Part shown: positions 16,248 through 24,811 of the stretch, one piece after another
Position numbering within the stretch: position 1 is the first letter of the stretch
Layout: the number at the start of each line of letters is the position of its first letter
From: Sneathiella marina
GTDB taxonomy: Bacteria; Pseudomonadota; Alphaproteobacteria; Sneathiellales; Sneathiellaceae
Length of the DNA: 64,000 bases
Reading direction: 5' to 3'
NCBI RefSeq assembly: GCF_023746535.1
Contig: NZ_CP098747.1
Coordinates: forward strand, 2,564,501-2,628,500
Notes under the pieces: generated by a model
The model's database searches: none
Told to the model about the DNA's origin: nothing
What the model saw: only the letters and a program-made list of their open reading frames with translations
Program-made: the position numbers and the translations under genes

Positions 16248-16427
16248 AACGTATTTTATCTGATCCAACTGACTTTTGCGAACGGAACATGGTATTTTTG
16301 TTGTCGCAGATTACGGAGAGAACGGCCCAAGAGCAATAAAGATTTGATTTGACAGAAAAATTTCCTTCCCGGAGTGAAAAAAAGATAAGATAATTGAACG
16401 AGAAATCTTCATGAATAAGGAACGGGC

Positions 16428-17786
16428 TTGGCACATTTAACCTGGATAAAAAATCCGCTGGCAATTCTTGCGGACAATGCCACGGGCGGCATTGTCATCA
16501 AGGATCAGGAAATCGTTGAACTGCTCCGTGCCGGGGCCTCTCCGACCGTTGATCCTGCAGACCGGTTGACAGTTTTTGATGCCTCTTCACATGTGGTATT
16601 GCCGGGTCTTATCAATGTCCATCATCATTTTTACCAGACCCTGACACGGGCCTGCCCGGTCGCCATCAACAAGCCGCTTTTTCCCTGGCTGAAATCACTC
16701 TATCCGCTTTGGGCCGAACTGGACGGGGACATGATGCGTCAGGCCTCCACCCTGGCATTGGCAGAATCCATGCTCTCGGGATGCACGACGGCGTCCGACC
16801 ATCACTATCTGTTTCCAAAAGCCCTACCCGATGCCATCGATATTCAGGTCGCGCAGGCGAAGATGCTGGGGGTCCGGGTTCACTTGACCCGTGGGTCCAT
16901 GAGCCTGGGGGTGGATCAGGGCGGCCTGCCGCCGCAATCAACGGTACAGGATGAGGATGTTATTCTGGATGACAGCGAACGATTAATAAATCTCTATCAT
17001 GACCCCAACAGCGGCGCCATGGTGCAAATCGCCCTCGCCCCGTGCTCGCCGTTTTCGGTCAGCACGGACTTGATGAAATCTTCCGCTTTGCTGGCCCGGA
17101 AATTCGGTGTCAGGTTGCATACCCATCTGGCAGAAACCCATGATGAGACAGATTTTTGCCTGTCCATGTTTGGCCGCCGTCCGGTGGATTATCTGGAAGA
17201 TGTCGGATGGCTGGCCGGGGATGTCTGGCTTGCCCATGGTATTCATTTCAATGATGAGGAAATCAGTCGCCTTGGTAAAGCCGGGGTCGGTATCGCCCAT
17301 TGCCCGTCGTCGAATATGATCCTGTCTTCCGGCATCGCCAGAACACTGGAGCTGGAGCGAGCGGGATCCCCCATTGGTCTTGGTGTTGACGGATCCGCCT
17401 CCAATGACGGATCAAACATGATTCAGGAAGTCCGGCAGGCCTTGTTACTGCAACGTCTGCGCTACAAGGCCAGCGAGATCACGCATCATTCCGCTTTTCG
17501 TTGGGCCACGGAAGGATCTGCCCGATGCCTGGGTCGCACCGATATTGGAAAGCTTGAAGTCGGCAAACAAGCCGACCTTGCCTTGTTCAAACTGGATGAG
17601 CCGCGGTTTTCCGGCTCCGGTGATCCCCTTGCCGCCTTGATCCTGTGCGGGGCGCATCAGGTGGATGCCTTGATGATCGCCGGTGACTGGCGTGTGCAGC
17701 AGGGAGAAATACCAGATCTTGATATGGCGGAGCTTATGCATCATCATCACCAACTGGGATTGAAGTTGCAGGCGGGTAGCGCGTAA
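16428..17786 (+). CDS. Amidohydrolase, 8-oxoguanine deaminase-like
   Basis: 452-residue metal-dependent deaminase of the AtzA/TrzN/guanine-deaminase branch. Metal ligands are seen as HxH in INVHHHFYQT (His65/67), HTHLAETHDET, LAHGIHFN and the catalytic Asp in GVDGSASND. The N-terminal HHHFYQTLTRACP and the HHYLFPK segment match my memory of bacterial 8-oxoguanine deaminases, but hydroxyatrazine-type or other purine/pterin substrates remain possible. The start is TTG 16428, supported by AAGGA six bases upstream; no ATG fits. It may form one unit with the PaaX-like gene that follows. Confidence 0.75.
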   Translation: MAHLTWIKNPLAILADNATGGIVIKDQEIVELLRAGASPTVDPADRLTVFDASSHVVLPGLINVHHHFYQTLTRACPVAINKPLFPWLKSLYPLWAELDGDMMRQASTLALAESMLSGCTTASDHHYLFPKALPDAIDIQVAQAKMLGVRVHLTRGSMSLGVDQGGLPPQSTVQDEDVILDDSERLINLYHDPNSGAMVQIALAPCSPFSVSTDLMKSSALLARKFGVRLHTHLAETHDETDFCLSMFGRRPVDYLEDVGWLAGDVWLAHGIHFNDEEISRLGKAGVGIAHCPSSNMILSSGIARTLELERAGSPIGLGVDGSASNDGSNMIQEVRQALLLQRLRYKASEITHHSAFRWATEGSARCLGRTDIGKLEVGKQADLALFKLDEPRFSGSGDPLAALILCGAHQVDALMIAGDWRVQQGEIPDLDMAELMHHHHQLGLKLQAGSA

Positions 17787-17802
17787 CCGGACAGGTGATA
17801 AT

Positions 17803-18738
17803 GTGAAGAATGATATGGACAAGCAGCTCGACTTCTTGTTCGAAAATCTCGATTTAAAGGCGAAATCCCTTCTGGTGACAGTATGGGGCGATTGCGTCGC
17901 CCCCCATGGCGGGACCGTCTGGCTGCGGAGTTTGATCAATCTTGTCGAACCGCTCGGGCTTAACGACCGAATGGTCAGGACTGCGGTATTCCGCCTGCAA
18001 AAGGATCAGCTTCTGTCGTCCGAACAACAGGGCCGCAAGAGTTTCTACAGCCTGACAGAAAATGGCCGTCACCGTTTTGCCGAAGCCACCCATCGTATCT
18101 ACGCAGCTGAAGACATGCCGTGGAATGAAAAATGGGTTTTGGTCTTCGCCGCCCGGCGTGACATGAGCGAAAAAGACAGGCGGCAATTGCAGACAGAGCT
18201 TGGATGGCTTGGCTTTGGCAGCCTCGGGGCCGGTATCTTCGCCCATCCGACTATATCCCTGCCGTCGGTGGAATCCGTGCTCAGCGATCTGGGATTGAAG
18301 GAACGGGCAACCCTTTTATATGGCAGCAGCCTCCCGCAATCACAATTTGGCGCACCGGATGCACTGGTCCGCAAGGGTTGGAATTTGGAAACCCTGGAAG
18401 CGGATTACCAGCAGTTCATTGACCGGTTCACAGGATTTTTATCACTGAAAGAACAGAAACCTGCCATCGACGAAAAAAAATGTTTCATTATTAGGAGCCT
18501 TCTGGTGCATGATTATCGTCGCGTTCTGTTACGGGATCCGATGCTGCCAGCAAAACTGCTGCCTGATGGATGGAATGGAAATCAGGCACGGGCTTTGTTT
18601 CAGCAGATTTATCAACAGGTCTGGGAGGGCGCCGAAAGGCATTTGTTGAATGTGCTGGAAAATTCCACTGGGAGATTGCCTCCCGCGTCAGAAGAATTTA
18701 AAGCCCGCTTCGGCGGCCTGAAAACGGTAAACGAGTAG
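17803..18738 (+). CDS. PaaX family transcriptional repressor
   Basis: 311 residues with the PaaX layout: an N-terminal winged-helix segment (SLLVTVWGDCVAPHGGTVWL, then INLVEPLGLNDRMVRTAVFR) and a long C-terminal domain with FYSLTENGRHRF and AEDMPWNEKW. PaaX proteins repress phenylacetate catabolism and are relieved by phenylacetyl-CoA. No paa genes are in the window, so its target may be the upstream amidohydrolase or genes elsewhere. Start is GTG 17803; an ATG at residue 5 is a minor alternative. Five bases separate it from the next gene. Confidence 0.82.
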   Translation: MKNDMDKQLDFLFENLDLKAKSLLVTVWGDCVAPHGGTVWLRSLINLVEPLGLNDRMVRTAVFRLQKDQLLSSEQQGRKSFYSLTENGRHRFAEATHRIYAAEDMPWNEKWVLVFAARRDMSEKDRRQLQTELGWLGFGSLGAGIFAHPTISLPSVESVLSDLGLKERATLLYGSSLPQSQFGAPDALVRKGWNLETLEADYQQFIDRFTGFLSLKEQKPAIDEKKCFIIRSLLVHDYRRVLLRDPMLPAKLLPDGWNGNQARALFQQIYQQVWEGAERHLLNVLENSTGRLPPASEEFKARFGGLKTVNE

Positions 18739-18743
18739 TAGAG

Positions 18744-20060
18744 ATGGTAGCAGGCTTAAAGATTGTTATTGTCGGATCCGGTCCGGCAGGAATGTACGCC
18801 GCAGGGGCAATCGTAAAGAAAAACCCGGAAAGTGTTATAGATATCGTCGATAAACTGGCCACGCCCTACGGGTTGGTCCGGGCAGGAGTGGCCCCCGATC
18901 ACCAGACAACCAAGAATGTTACCCGGGCCTATGACAAGGTCATGGAAAATGACAATGTCCGGTTTGTCGGAAATATCGGCCTTGGCGACGATATTCCTCT
19001 TGATAAATTACGGGATCTGTACGATGTCGTTATTATTGCAACCGGGACGCCGAAAGATCGAAATCTAGGCATTCCCGGAGAAGACAAGGATGGCGTCTTT
19101 GGCGCTCAGACTTTTGTTTACTGGTATAACGGCCATCCCGAGTATCGGGACGCTGTCCCTAACCTGGACATCACAACAGCCGTTGTTATCGGAAATGGAA
19201 ATGTCGCCCTTGATGCCGCCCGTATCCTGATGCGAACAGAGGAAGAGATGGCCCATTCCGATCTTGCCGACCATGCCGCCACAGAGATTTTCAATAGTCC
19301 GCTGCAGTCCGTTCATGTGGTTGGCCGCCGGGCACCGGAAAATGCTCAGTTCTCGTCGAAGGAATTAAGCGAATTTGGCGACCTCACATCAGCTAAGACC
19401 TATACGGACAAAACAAACCTGCCGGAGGAATTCATCTCCGAGGATAAAAAAGAAACCAAGGTTGTGAACACCAATCTGGACTTACTCCGGAGTTTCGAAC
19501 AAATCGGCCCCGGCATTAAGGGCCGGTCAGTTCATCTGGACTTTCTGGCAAGCCCCATTGAGGTCATGGGCGATACATCCATTACCGGTGTCCGCTTCGA
19601 ACGCAATGAAATTGTCGACGGCAAGGCCGTGGGGACCGGAGAAACCTATGATATCGACTGTCAGCTTCTTGTCTCCTGTATCGGCTATGAAATGGGTATC
19701 CTCGAAGGGCTGCCCGTTGAGAAAGGCATTGTAAAAAATGACGAAGGCTGCATTGCCGATGGCCTGTATGTGGTCGGTTGGGCGAAGCGCGGCCCGTCGG
19801 GTACCATCGGGACGAACCGGATTGATAGCCAGAATGTGGTCGATAGAATTCTTGGTGATTTTGACACGGGCGGAAATCCGGACAAAGCCGGTCCTGCAGG
19901 TCTGGACCAATGGTGTCAGGACAGAAATATCCGGGCCGTGTCGTTTGACGACTGGAAGAAAATAAACGCAGCCGAAATCGACCGGGCGGGCGATCAATCC
20001 CCGCGCCGGAAATTTGTCCGGACCCGCGATATGCTGTCTCTGCTGAAGGAAGGCAGCTAA
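18744..20060 (+). CDS. fprA: Adrenodoxin-reductase-type ferredoxin-NADP+ reductase
   Basis: 438-residue FAD/NADP flavoprotein that passes electrons from NADPH to a [2Fe-2S] ferredoxin. The FAD loop is VIVGSGPAGMYAA (residues 8-20). Family signatures are TPYGLVRAGVAPDHQ, GNGNVALDAARIL for NADP, and GWAKRGPSGTIGTNR near the C-terminus. These place it with mitochondrial adrenodoxin reductase and mycobacterial FprA rather than the plant-type FNRs. It sits between the PaaX-like regulator and a phosphodiesterase gene with 3-5 base gaps. A partner adrenodoxin-type ferredoxin is encoded 1.5 kb downstream on the other strand. Confidence 0.9.
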   Translation: MVAGLKIVIVGSGPAGMYAAGAIVKKNPESVIDIVDKLATPYGLVRAGVAPDHQTTKNVTRAYDKVMENDNVRFVGNIGLGDDIPLDKLRDLYDVVIIATGTPKDRNLGIPGEDKDGVFGAQTFVYWYNGHPEYRDAVPNLDITTAVVIGNGNVALDAARILMRTEEEMAHSDLADHAATEIFNSPLQSVHVVGRRAPENAQFSSKELSEFGDLTSAKTYTDKTNLPEEFISEDKKETKVVNTNLDLLRSFEQIGPGIKGRSVHLDFLASPIEVMGDTSITGVRFERNEIVDGKAVGTGETYDIDCQLLVSCIGYEMGILEGLPVEKGIVKNDEGCIADGLYVVGWAKRGPSGTIGTNRIDSQNVVDRILGDFDTGGNPDKAGPAGLDQWCQDRNIRAVSFDDWKKINAAEIDRAGDQSPRRKFVRTRDMLSLLKEGS

Positions 20061-20063
20061 CCC

Positions 20064-20870
20064 ATGCTGATTGCCCAGATTACAGATATGCATGTGGTAT
20101 TACCTGACGATCCGATGGCGGAGCTGTATCAGACCGCTGACCGACTGGCGGAAGCTGTCCGGCATCTCAACATAACGGTCAATAAGCCAGATATGGTTTT
20201 TATGACGGGAGATCTGGTGAACTGCGGGAAAGTTAAAGAATATGAGTTGCTGCGGGAGCTGATATCACCGCTCGGCATGCCGGTGTATCTTATGGCCGGG
20301 AATCATGACGACTGTGACAACCTGCGCTCTGTTTTTCCTGATCATGACTATCTTCCAGCCACAGGTCCCCTCTGTTATGCCATCAATGACGGGCCGCTGA
20401 AACTTATTGCACTGGACACCAACTTACCCGGTAAATCGCAAGGTCAGCTGGGCGATGCCCAACTAGCCTGGCTTGATGCCGAACTGCAAGCCTGCACGGA
20501 TCGAAACGCCCTGATTTTCATGCATCATCCGCCGTTCAGAACCGGCCTGGTCACCATGGATGACATGAACTTGATCGATGCCGACGCCTTTGGCGAGGTT
20601 GTTTCCCGTCACAGCAATATTGAACGTATTCTATGTGGCCATCTGCATCGGGCAACCCAGACCCTGTATAAAGGCACATTGGCGCAAACCTGTCCCTCCA
20701 CTTCCCATCAGATCAATCTGCTTCTGGGGGAGACGAATGAGCTGGAAACAGTGAAGGAGCCACCGGAGCTTTTGCTGCATTACTGGACGGAGGAGGACGG
20801 CCTGGTCACCCATAATGACTATGTGAAAAACTACCCCGCCGTCTGGAAAATGAAAAGTGGCGTTCAGTAA
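20064..20870 (+). CDS. Metallophosphoesterase, CpdA (cAMP phosphodiesterase)-like
   Basis: 268 residues with the complete calcineurin-type motif set: ITDMHV (Asp7, His9), MTGDLVN, MAGNHDD, FMHHPP and GHLHRAT. This arrangement is that of class III cyclic-nucleotide phosphodiesterases such as CpdA, which hydrolyse 3',5'-cAMP. A Crp-type regulator gene lies 4 kb away, which would fit cAMP control, though the substrate cannot be read from sequence. It begins 3 bases after fprA. Confidence 0.8.
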   Translation: MLIAQITDMHVVLPDDPMAELYQTADRLAEAVRHLNITVNKPDMVFMTGDLVNCGKVKEYELLRELISPLGMPVYLMAGNHDDCDNLRSVFPDHDYLPATGPLCYAINDGPLKLIALDTNLPGKSQGQLGDAQLAWLDAELQACTDRNALIFMHHPPFRTGLVTMDDMNLIDADAFGEVVSRHSNIERILCGHLHRATQTLYKGTLAQTCPSTSHQINLLLGETNELETVKEPPELLLHYWTEEDGLVTHNDYVKNYPAVWKMKSGVQ

Positions 20871-20885
20871 ACAAGCCGGTCTCGC

Positions 20886-21560
20886 CTACCCCCGATAATC
20901 CAGACCCATTTGCCAGAATCCAACTTCCAACCGGGTTGCGTCGCGAAAAATCTTGGAAATTTGCGGTGCTCGCTGGTCTGTCATATATCTGGCGGACAGC
21001 TCATTAAGATGGGCCTGCGTATTCTTGACCACTTCCTGATAATCGTCGCTGGCATACATGTCGATCCAGGACATATAGGGGTTGCCCTCCACCACCGTCT
21101 CCGGGGAGGCTTTCAACCGCGCGCCAATCTCGCCATAGCCAATGACGCATGGACTGAGCGCGATCAACAAATCGAACACATCCCCGGCCATTCCCCGGTC
21201 CAGCACATAACGGGTGTAGGCTAGATTCTCCTGCGCTTCCTCCACATGTTCCAGCGTCTCAACGTCGATACCCCACTCCTTGCAATAGGAAATATGCATA
21301 TCCATTTCCACATTGATCAAACCATGCAGGGTTTCGGACACGGTCCGCATCTCTGCTAGGGAATGGGATTTGAAAATCGCCAGCGCATACGCGCGCGCGA
21401 AATGGATTAAAAAGACATAATCCTGTTTCAGGTAATATTGAAACATCTCTTTTGGCAAATCCCCGCGTTGCAGGGCAGCAATAAATTCATGATGGGTATA
21501 GGCGTGCCATACGTCCTGATTTTCTGATTTCAATCGATCGAAAATACCGTTTTTTATCAT
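20886..21560 (-). CDS. tenA: TenA family aminopyrimidine aminohydrolase (thiaminase II)
   Basis: 224-residue all-helical enzyme of thiamine-pyrimidine salvage. The catalytic cysteine is Cys138 in LSPCVIGYGEIG, and a C-terminal glutamate is in EVGFWQMGL. The TYTHHEF-like start (AYTHHEFIAAL) and FQYYLKQDYVFL are typical. It is the last gene of the minus-strand cysE-desulfurase-ferredoxin-tenA series, 34 bases after ferredoxin. No TPP riboswitch precedes it and no other thi gene is present. Confidence 0.88.
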   Translation of the reverse strand: MIKNGIFDRLKSENQDVWHAYTHHEFIAALQRGDLPKEMFQYYLKQDYVFLIHFARAYALAIFKSHSLAEMRTVSETLHGLINVEMDMHISYCKEWGIDVETLEHVEEAQENLAYTRYVLDRGMAGDVFDLLIALSPCVIGYGEIGARLKASPETVVEGNPYMSWIDMYASDDYQEVVKNTQAHLNELSARYMTDQRAPQISKIFRDATRLEVGFWQMGLDYRG

Positions 21561-21594
21561 AACGTTACGCCTTGCGGAGAGGGAGTGGGTTTAA

Positions 21595-21924
21595 CTAGAG
21601 AAGCAGGTTGTTCGAGCCGCTGGGTAGATTAACGACAAGGCCGTCAAGTTCTTCGGTAATCCGAATTTGGCAGCCAAGCCGGGAGGTCCGCGTCAGGCCA
21701 TAGGCCAGGTCCAGCATATCCTCCTCGTCGTCATCTGCATCCGGCAAGCGGTCAAAATCTTCTTCATCAACAATAATATGACATGTCGAACACGCGAGAC
21801 TGCCTTCACATGCCCCTTCCAGATCAAGTTTATTCCGATGGGCGATTTCTAAAATGGACATGCCCAAAGGCGCCTCCACTTCCAGCTTGCTGCCATCGGG
21901 CTTAATAAAAGTCATCTTGGGCAT
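21595..21924 (-). CDS. fdx: Adrenodoxin-type [2Fe-2S] ferredoxin
   Basis: 109 residues with the cluster ligands Cys39, Cys45, Cys48 ([10 protein letters not shown]) and Cys85 (RLGCQIRI). The spacing C-x5-C-x2-C-x36-C and the acidic [11 protein letters not shown] patch, which docks the reductase, are those of adrenodoxin and Isc ferredoxins. It passes electrons one at a time, probably to Fe-S cluster assembly. It follows a cysteine desulfurase gene on the same strand, and an adrenodoxin-reductase-type gene lies nearby. Confidence 0.93.
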   Translation of the reverse strand: MPKMTFIKPDGSKLEVEAPLGMSILEIAHRNKLDLEGACEGSLACSTCHIIVDEEDFDRLPDADDDEEDMLDLAYGLTRTSRLGCQIRITEELDGLVVNLPSGSNNLLL

Positions 21925-21959
21925 AAAATATTGGCTCCTGATTAATCCACCTATTTTAC

Positions 21960-23117
21960 CTATCGTGCTGATTGTTCGCTGTCCAGCTCTAAGGGTATAT
22001 AATCAGTTGATTTTCGCTGAAATAAGGCAGTCCAGCATTTTAACAGGGCATCAATATCTGATTGGGCCGTTGTCGGGCCAAGACTGATGCGGATTGCTGT
22101 TCCGGCTTCGCCTTCGGGCACGCCCATGGCCATCAGGACGTGGCTGGCCTTGACCTTGCCCGATGAACAGGCAGAGCCCGCGCTCACCGCGACACCGGCC
22201 AGATCAAAGTTCATCACCTGTAGCTCCGACGGGACGCCGGGCATGGAGACAGAAACCGTGTTGGGTAACCGCGGAACATCGGCCCCATAAATCACGGCCC
22301 CGGGCGAGACATCGTTAATCGCGCGTTCCAGACCATCGCGTAGCTGCCGCACGTTATCCTGTTCAGCAAGCCGCGCGTCGGCCAGCGCGGCGGCTACCCC
22401 AAATCCGACAATTCCGGCGACATTTTCTGTTCCGGCCCGCCGTCCCAACTCCTGCCCGCCCCCTTTAACTACGGGCTCGATGGCCACCCCCTCACGTAAG
22501 ACCAGCGCCCCCATTCCCTGGGGGCCACCGAATTTATGAGCGGAGATTGACATCATATCAACGCCAAGGTCTTTAAAATCAACGGGGATCTTGGCAACGG
22601 CCTGAATGGCGTCACAATGTAAAAGGGCTTCATATCGGTGAACAATTTGGGCGATTTCCTTAACCGGCTGGATAACGCCGGTTTCATTATTGGCCATCAT
22701 GACAGAAACCAGTACCGGTGCCGATGCCGCCTGTAATTGCGCTTCCAGATCAGACAGGTCTGCAAGTCCATTATGGTCCACCCGAACAACAACAGGCTCA
22801 TGCGCCAAGGCAACCGACAAAATTGAGTCATGTTCGGTGGCCGAGATCATGAGCTGCCGGTTGGGCAATCCGGACAGGGCGAAATTATTTGCTTCCGTAC
22901 CGCCAGAGGTGAAGATGATTTCGGGCGCTTTACAATTGATCAGCCCGGCGATCTGCCGCCGTGCCTCTTCCACTTTATTGCGCGAAGAGCGCCCCTGCTG
23001 ATGGACGGAAGATGGATTGCCCCCCTCTTCCATGGTTGCCACCATCGCGGCGATAACTTCGGGCCGGATCGGCGCTGTCGCATTGAAATCAAGATAGATT
23101 ATATTAGTCATGCCCAT
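21960..23117 (-). CDS. Cysteine desulfurase, NifS/IscS family
   Basis: 385-residue PLP enzyme that converts cysteine to alanine plus a persulfide. It has [14 protein letters not shown] at the N-terminus, the base-stacking histidine in ATEHDS, the PLP lysine Lys195 in [12 protein letters not shown], and the active cysteine Cys317 in [10 protein letters not shown]. The short loop with SACSSG is that of group I enzymes. IscR, IscU, HscA and HscB are not adjacent, so iscS is not assigned. It lies between cysE (cysteine supply) and ferredoxin, a functional series from sulfur source to electron donor. Confidence 0.9.
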   Translation of the reverse strand: MGMTNIIYLDFNATAPIRPEVIAAMVATMEEGGNPSSVHQQGRSSRNKVEEARRQIAGLINCKAPEIIFTSGGTEANNFALSGLPNRQLMISATEHDSILSVALAHEPVVVRVDHNGLADLSDLEAQLQAASAPVLVSVMMANNETGVIQPVKEIAQIVHRYEALLHCDAIQAVAKIPVDFKDLGVDMMSISAHKFGGPQGMGALVLREGVAIEPVVKGGGQELGRRAGTENVAGIVGFGVAAALADARLAEQDNVRQLRDGLERAINDVSPGAVIYGADVPRLPNTVSVSMPGVPSELQVMNFDLAGVAVSAGSACSSGKVKASHVLMAMGVPEGEAGTAIRISLGPTTAQSDIDALLKCWTALFQRKSTDYIPLELDSEQSAR

Positions 23118-23175
23118 AAAATAGGCCCTGCCGATGGTTGCGGCAAGGCCTTACTCCTGTCCTGCAGAAGAGATA

Positions 23176-23940
23176 TTAAAGTTCGCTTTTTCGATCCGGT
23201 GCCGTCGATTTTTCAGACGGTTTCTTTCCTTCCAGCGGAAGCGTCGTTTCCGGCGCAGAACCATTTTCGCGTTCCAGTTCTTCCACCCGCATCGACAGCG
23301 ATTGTACTTTATCCAACAAGCCATCCATGACCTTAAAGACCGGATCCGGCAAATCATGTGTTCCGACACCATATGCCGCAAACTTCGCATCTTCTCGTAC
23401 TTTTTTCGACGCGCTGACGGCACGGGCGGGTATGCCGACAACCGTTGTCCGCTCGGGTACATCTTTCAAGACAACGGAATTCGCACCAACCCGCGCGCAA
23501 TTGCCGACGGTGATCGGTCCGATGATCTGAGCGCCGGAGGCAATAATAACGTTATCGTTCAATGTGGGATGACGTTTTACGCCCCGTTGCGAATCTGAAT
23601 CGATCGACGGCGCCACGCCGCCAAGGGTGACCCCCTGGTATAATGTGACATTATCGCCAATTTCAGCAGTCTCACCGACAACGATGCCCGTGCCATGGTC
23701 CATAAAGAACTTCCGGCCGATGCGGGCACCGGGATGAATTTCAATGCCGGTTATAAAACGGCTAAACTGCGAGAGAAACCGCGCAGTTATGCGCCATTTT
23801 CGGGACCAGAGCCAATGCGCTATCCGGTGGCTGACGATAGAATGGAAGCCTGGATAGAGCAACGCGACTTCGAATCTGCTCCGCGCTGCGGGGTCCCGCT
23901 CCATAACGCAGGTAATTTCTTCGCTTATATGCTTGAACAT
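23176..23940 (-). CDS. cysE: Serine O-acetyltransferase
   Basis: 254 residues. It makes O-acetylserine, substrate of CysK. The left-handed beta-helix hexapeptide region is visible from [18 protein letters not shown] onward, including [21 protein letters not shown] and [17 protein letters not shown]. The catalytic His/Asp are in MDHGTG. The C-terminal tail after about residue 190 is longer than in short CysE forms and ends in a charged low-complexity stretch, so feedback inhibition through the tail may differ. First gene of the minus-strand run; candidate promoter at 24017-24044. Confidence 0.92.
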   Translation of the reverse strand: MFKHISEEITCVMERDPAARSRFEVALLYPGFHSIVSHRIAHWLWSRKWRITARFLSQFSRFITGIEIHPGARIGRKFFMDHGTGIVVGETAEIGDNVTLYQGVTLGGVAPSIDSDSQRGVKRHPTLNDNVIIASGAQIIGPITVGNCARVGANSVVLKDVPERTTVVGIPARAVSASKKVREDAKFAAYGVGTHDLPDPVFKVMDGLLDKVQSLSMRVEELERENGSAPETTLPLEGKKPSEKSTAPDRKSEL

Positions 23941-24016
23941 TTACCTATACCTTCTGTATTGTGCCGCACTTGATGCGGAAATCATCGGAGGTTGTTTATA
24001 GCGCCCTTAACTACGA

Positions 24017-24044
24017 GATATATGTATTTCACACGTCCAGTCAA
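24017..24044 (-). promoter_or_regulatory. Candidate promoter of cysE operon
   Basis: On the minus strand TTGACT (24044-24039), 16-base spacer, TATATC (24022-24017). The start of transcription would be about 70 bases before the cysE ATG. Confidence 0.4.
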
Positions 24045-24154
24045 GGACCGAAAGACAATTGTAGCTGGCATTTCAACACTATACCGGTACAGATGCAACA
24101 GAATTAGAATTTTTTGGTCGGTATGCCGGCCCAGATTTAGGAATAATACGAATA

Positions 24155-24808
24155 ATGCCTGACGTAATTTTTAATGGACCAGAAGGCCGCCTTGAAGGGC
24201 GCTATCATCATTCGGAAATTACCAATGCCCCACTTGCACTGGTTTTACATCCTCATCCGCAATATGGCGGAGCGATGAATAACAAGGTTGTCTATCACCT
24301 GTTTACGACGTTCAAAAGACGGGGATTTTCCGTTCTTCGGTTTAATTTCCGCGGTGTTGGCCGTAGTCAGGGTGATTATGACAGCGGCATTGGCGAATTG
24401 TCAGATGCAGCCTCAGCACTTGACTGGATGCAGACCCATAATCCGAATGCGCCCGCTGTCTGGATCGCCGGCTTTTCCTTTGGTGCCTGGATCTCCATGC
24501 AGCTGTTGATGCGGCGCCCCGAAGTTGCCGGCTTCATTTCCGTCGCACCGCCAGCCAATATGTACGACTTCTCGTTTCTGGCGCCCTGCCCGTCATCGGG
24601 TATCATCATTCATGGTGAGAAAGACGTGCTTGTCCCGCAAAGCGATACATTGAAGCTTGTCGAAAAACTACAGTCTCAAAAAGGCATTGTCATTCATCAT
24701 GACGAAATTCCCAATGCGGATCATTTTTTCGAAAACAGCCATGATGCCTTGATGCAATCCGTTGACGGCTACCTTGATATGCGCCTGCATGGCGGAGACG
24801 AAGAATAA
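24155..24808 (+). CDS. Alpha/beta hydrolase
   Basis: 217 residues. The nucleophile elbow is GFSFGAW (Ser near residue 109), the oxyanion region HPHPQYGGAMNNKV near the start, and a late HDEIPNADHFF supplies the histidine. The pattern HPHP..GG.M.NKVV and FRGVGRS.G.YD matches the COG2945-type predicted hydrolases found widely in Proteobacteria. Substrate is unknown. It is convergent with anmK, separated by 3 bases, and divergent from cysE. Confidence 0.82.
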   Translation: MPDVIFNGPEGRLEGRYHHSEITNAPLALVLHPHPQYGGAMNNKVVYHLFTTFKRRGFSVLRFNFRGVGRSQGDYDSGIGELSDAASALDWMQTHNPNAPAVWIAGFSFGAWISMQLLMRRPEVAGFISVAPPANMYDFSFLAPCPSSGIIIHGEKDVLVPQSDTLKLVEKLQSQKGIVIHHDEIPNADHFFENSHDALMQSVDGYLDMRLHGGDEE

Positions 24809-24811
24809 AGG

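Noticed and set aside
21561-21594. TPP riboswitch upstream of tenA
   Set aside because: The gap is only 34 bases, and no CUGAGA-type core is present.
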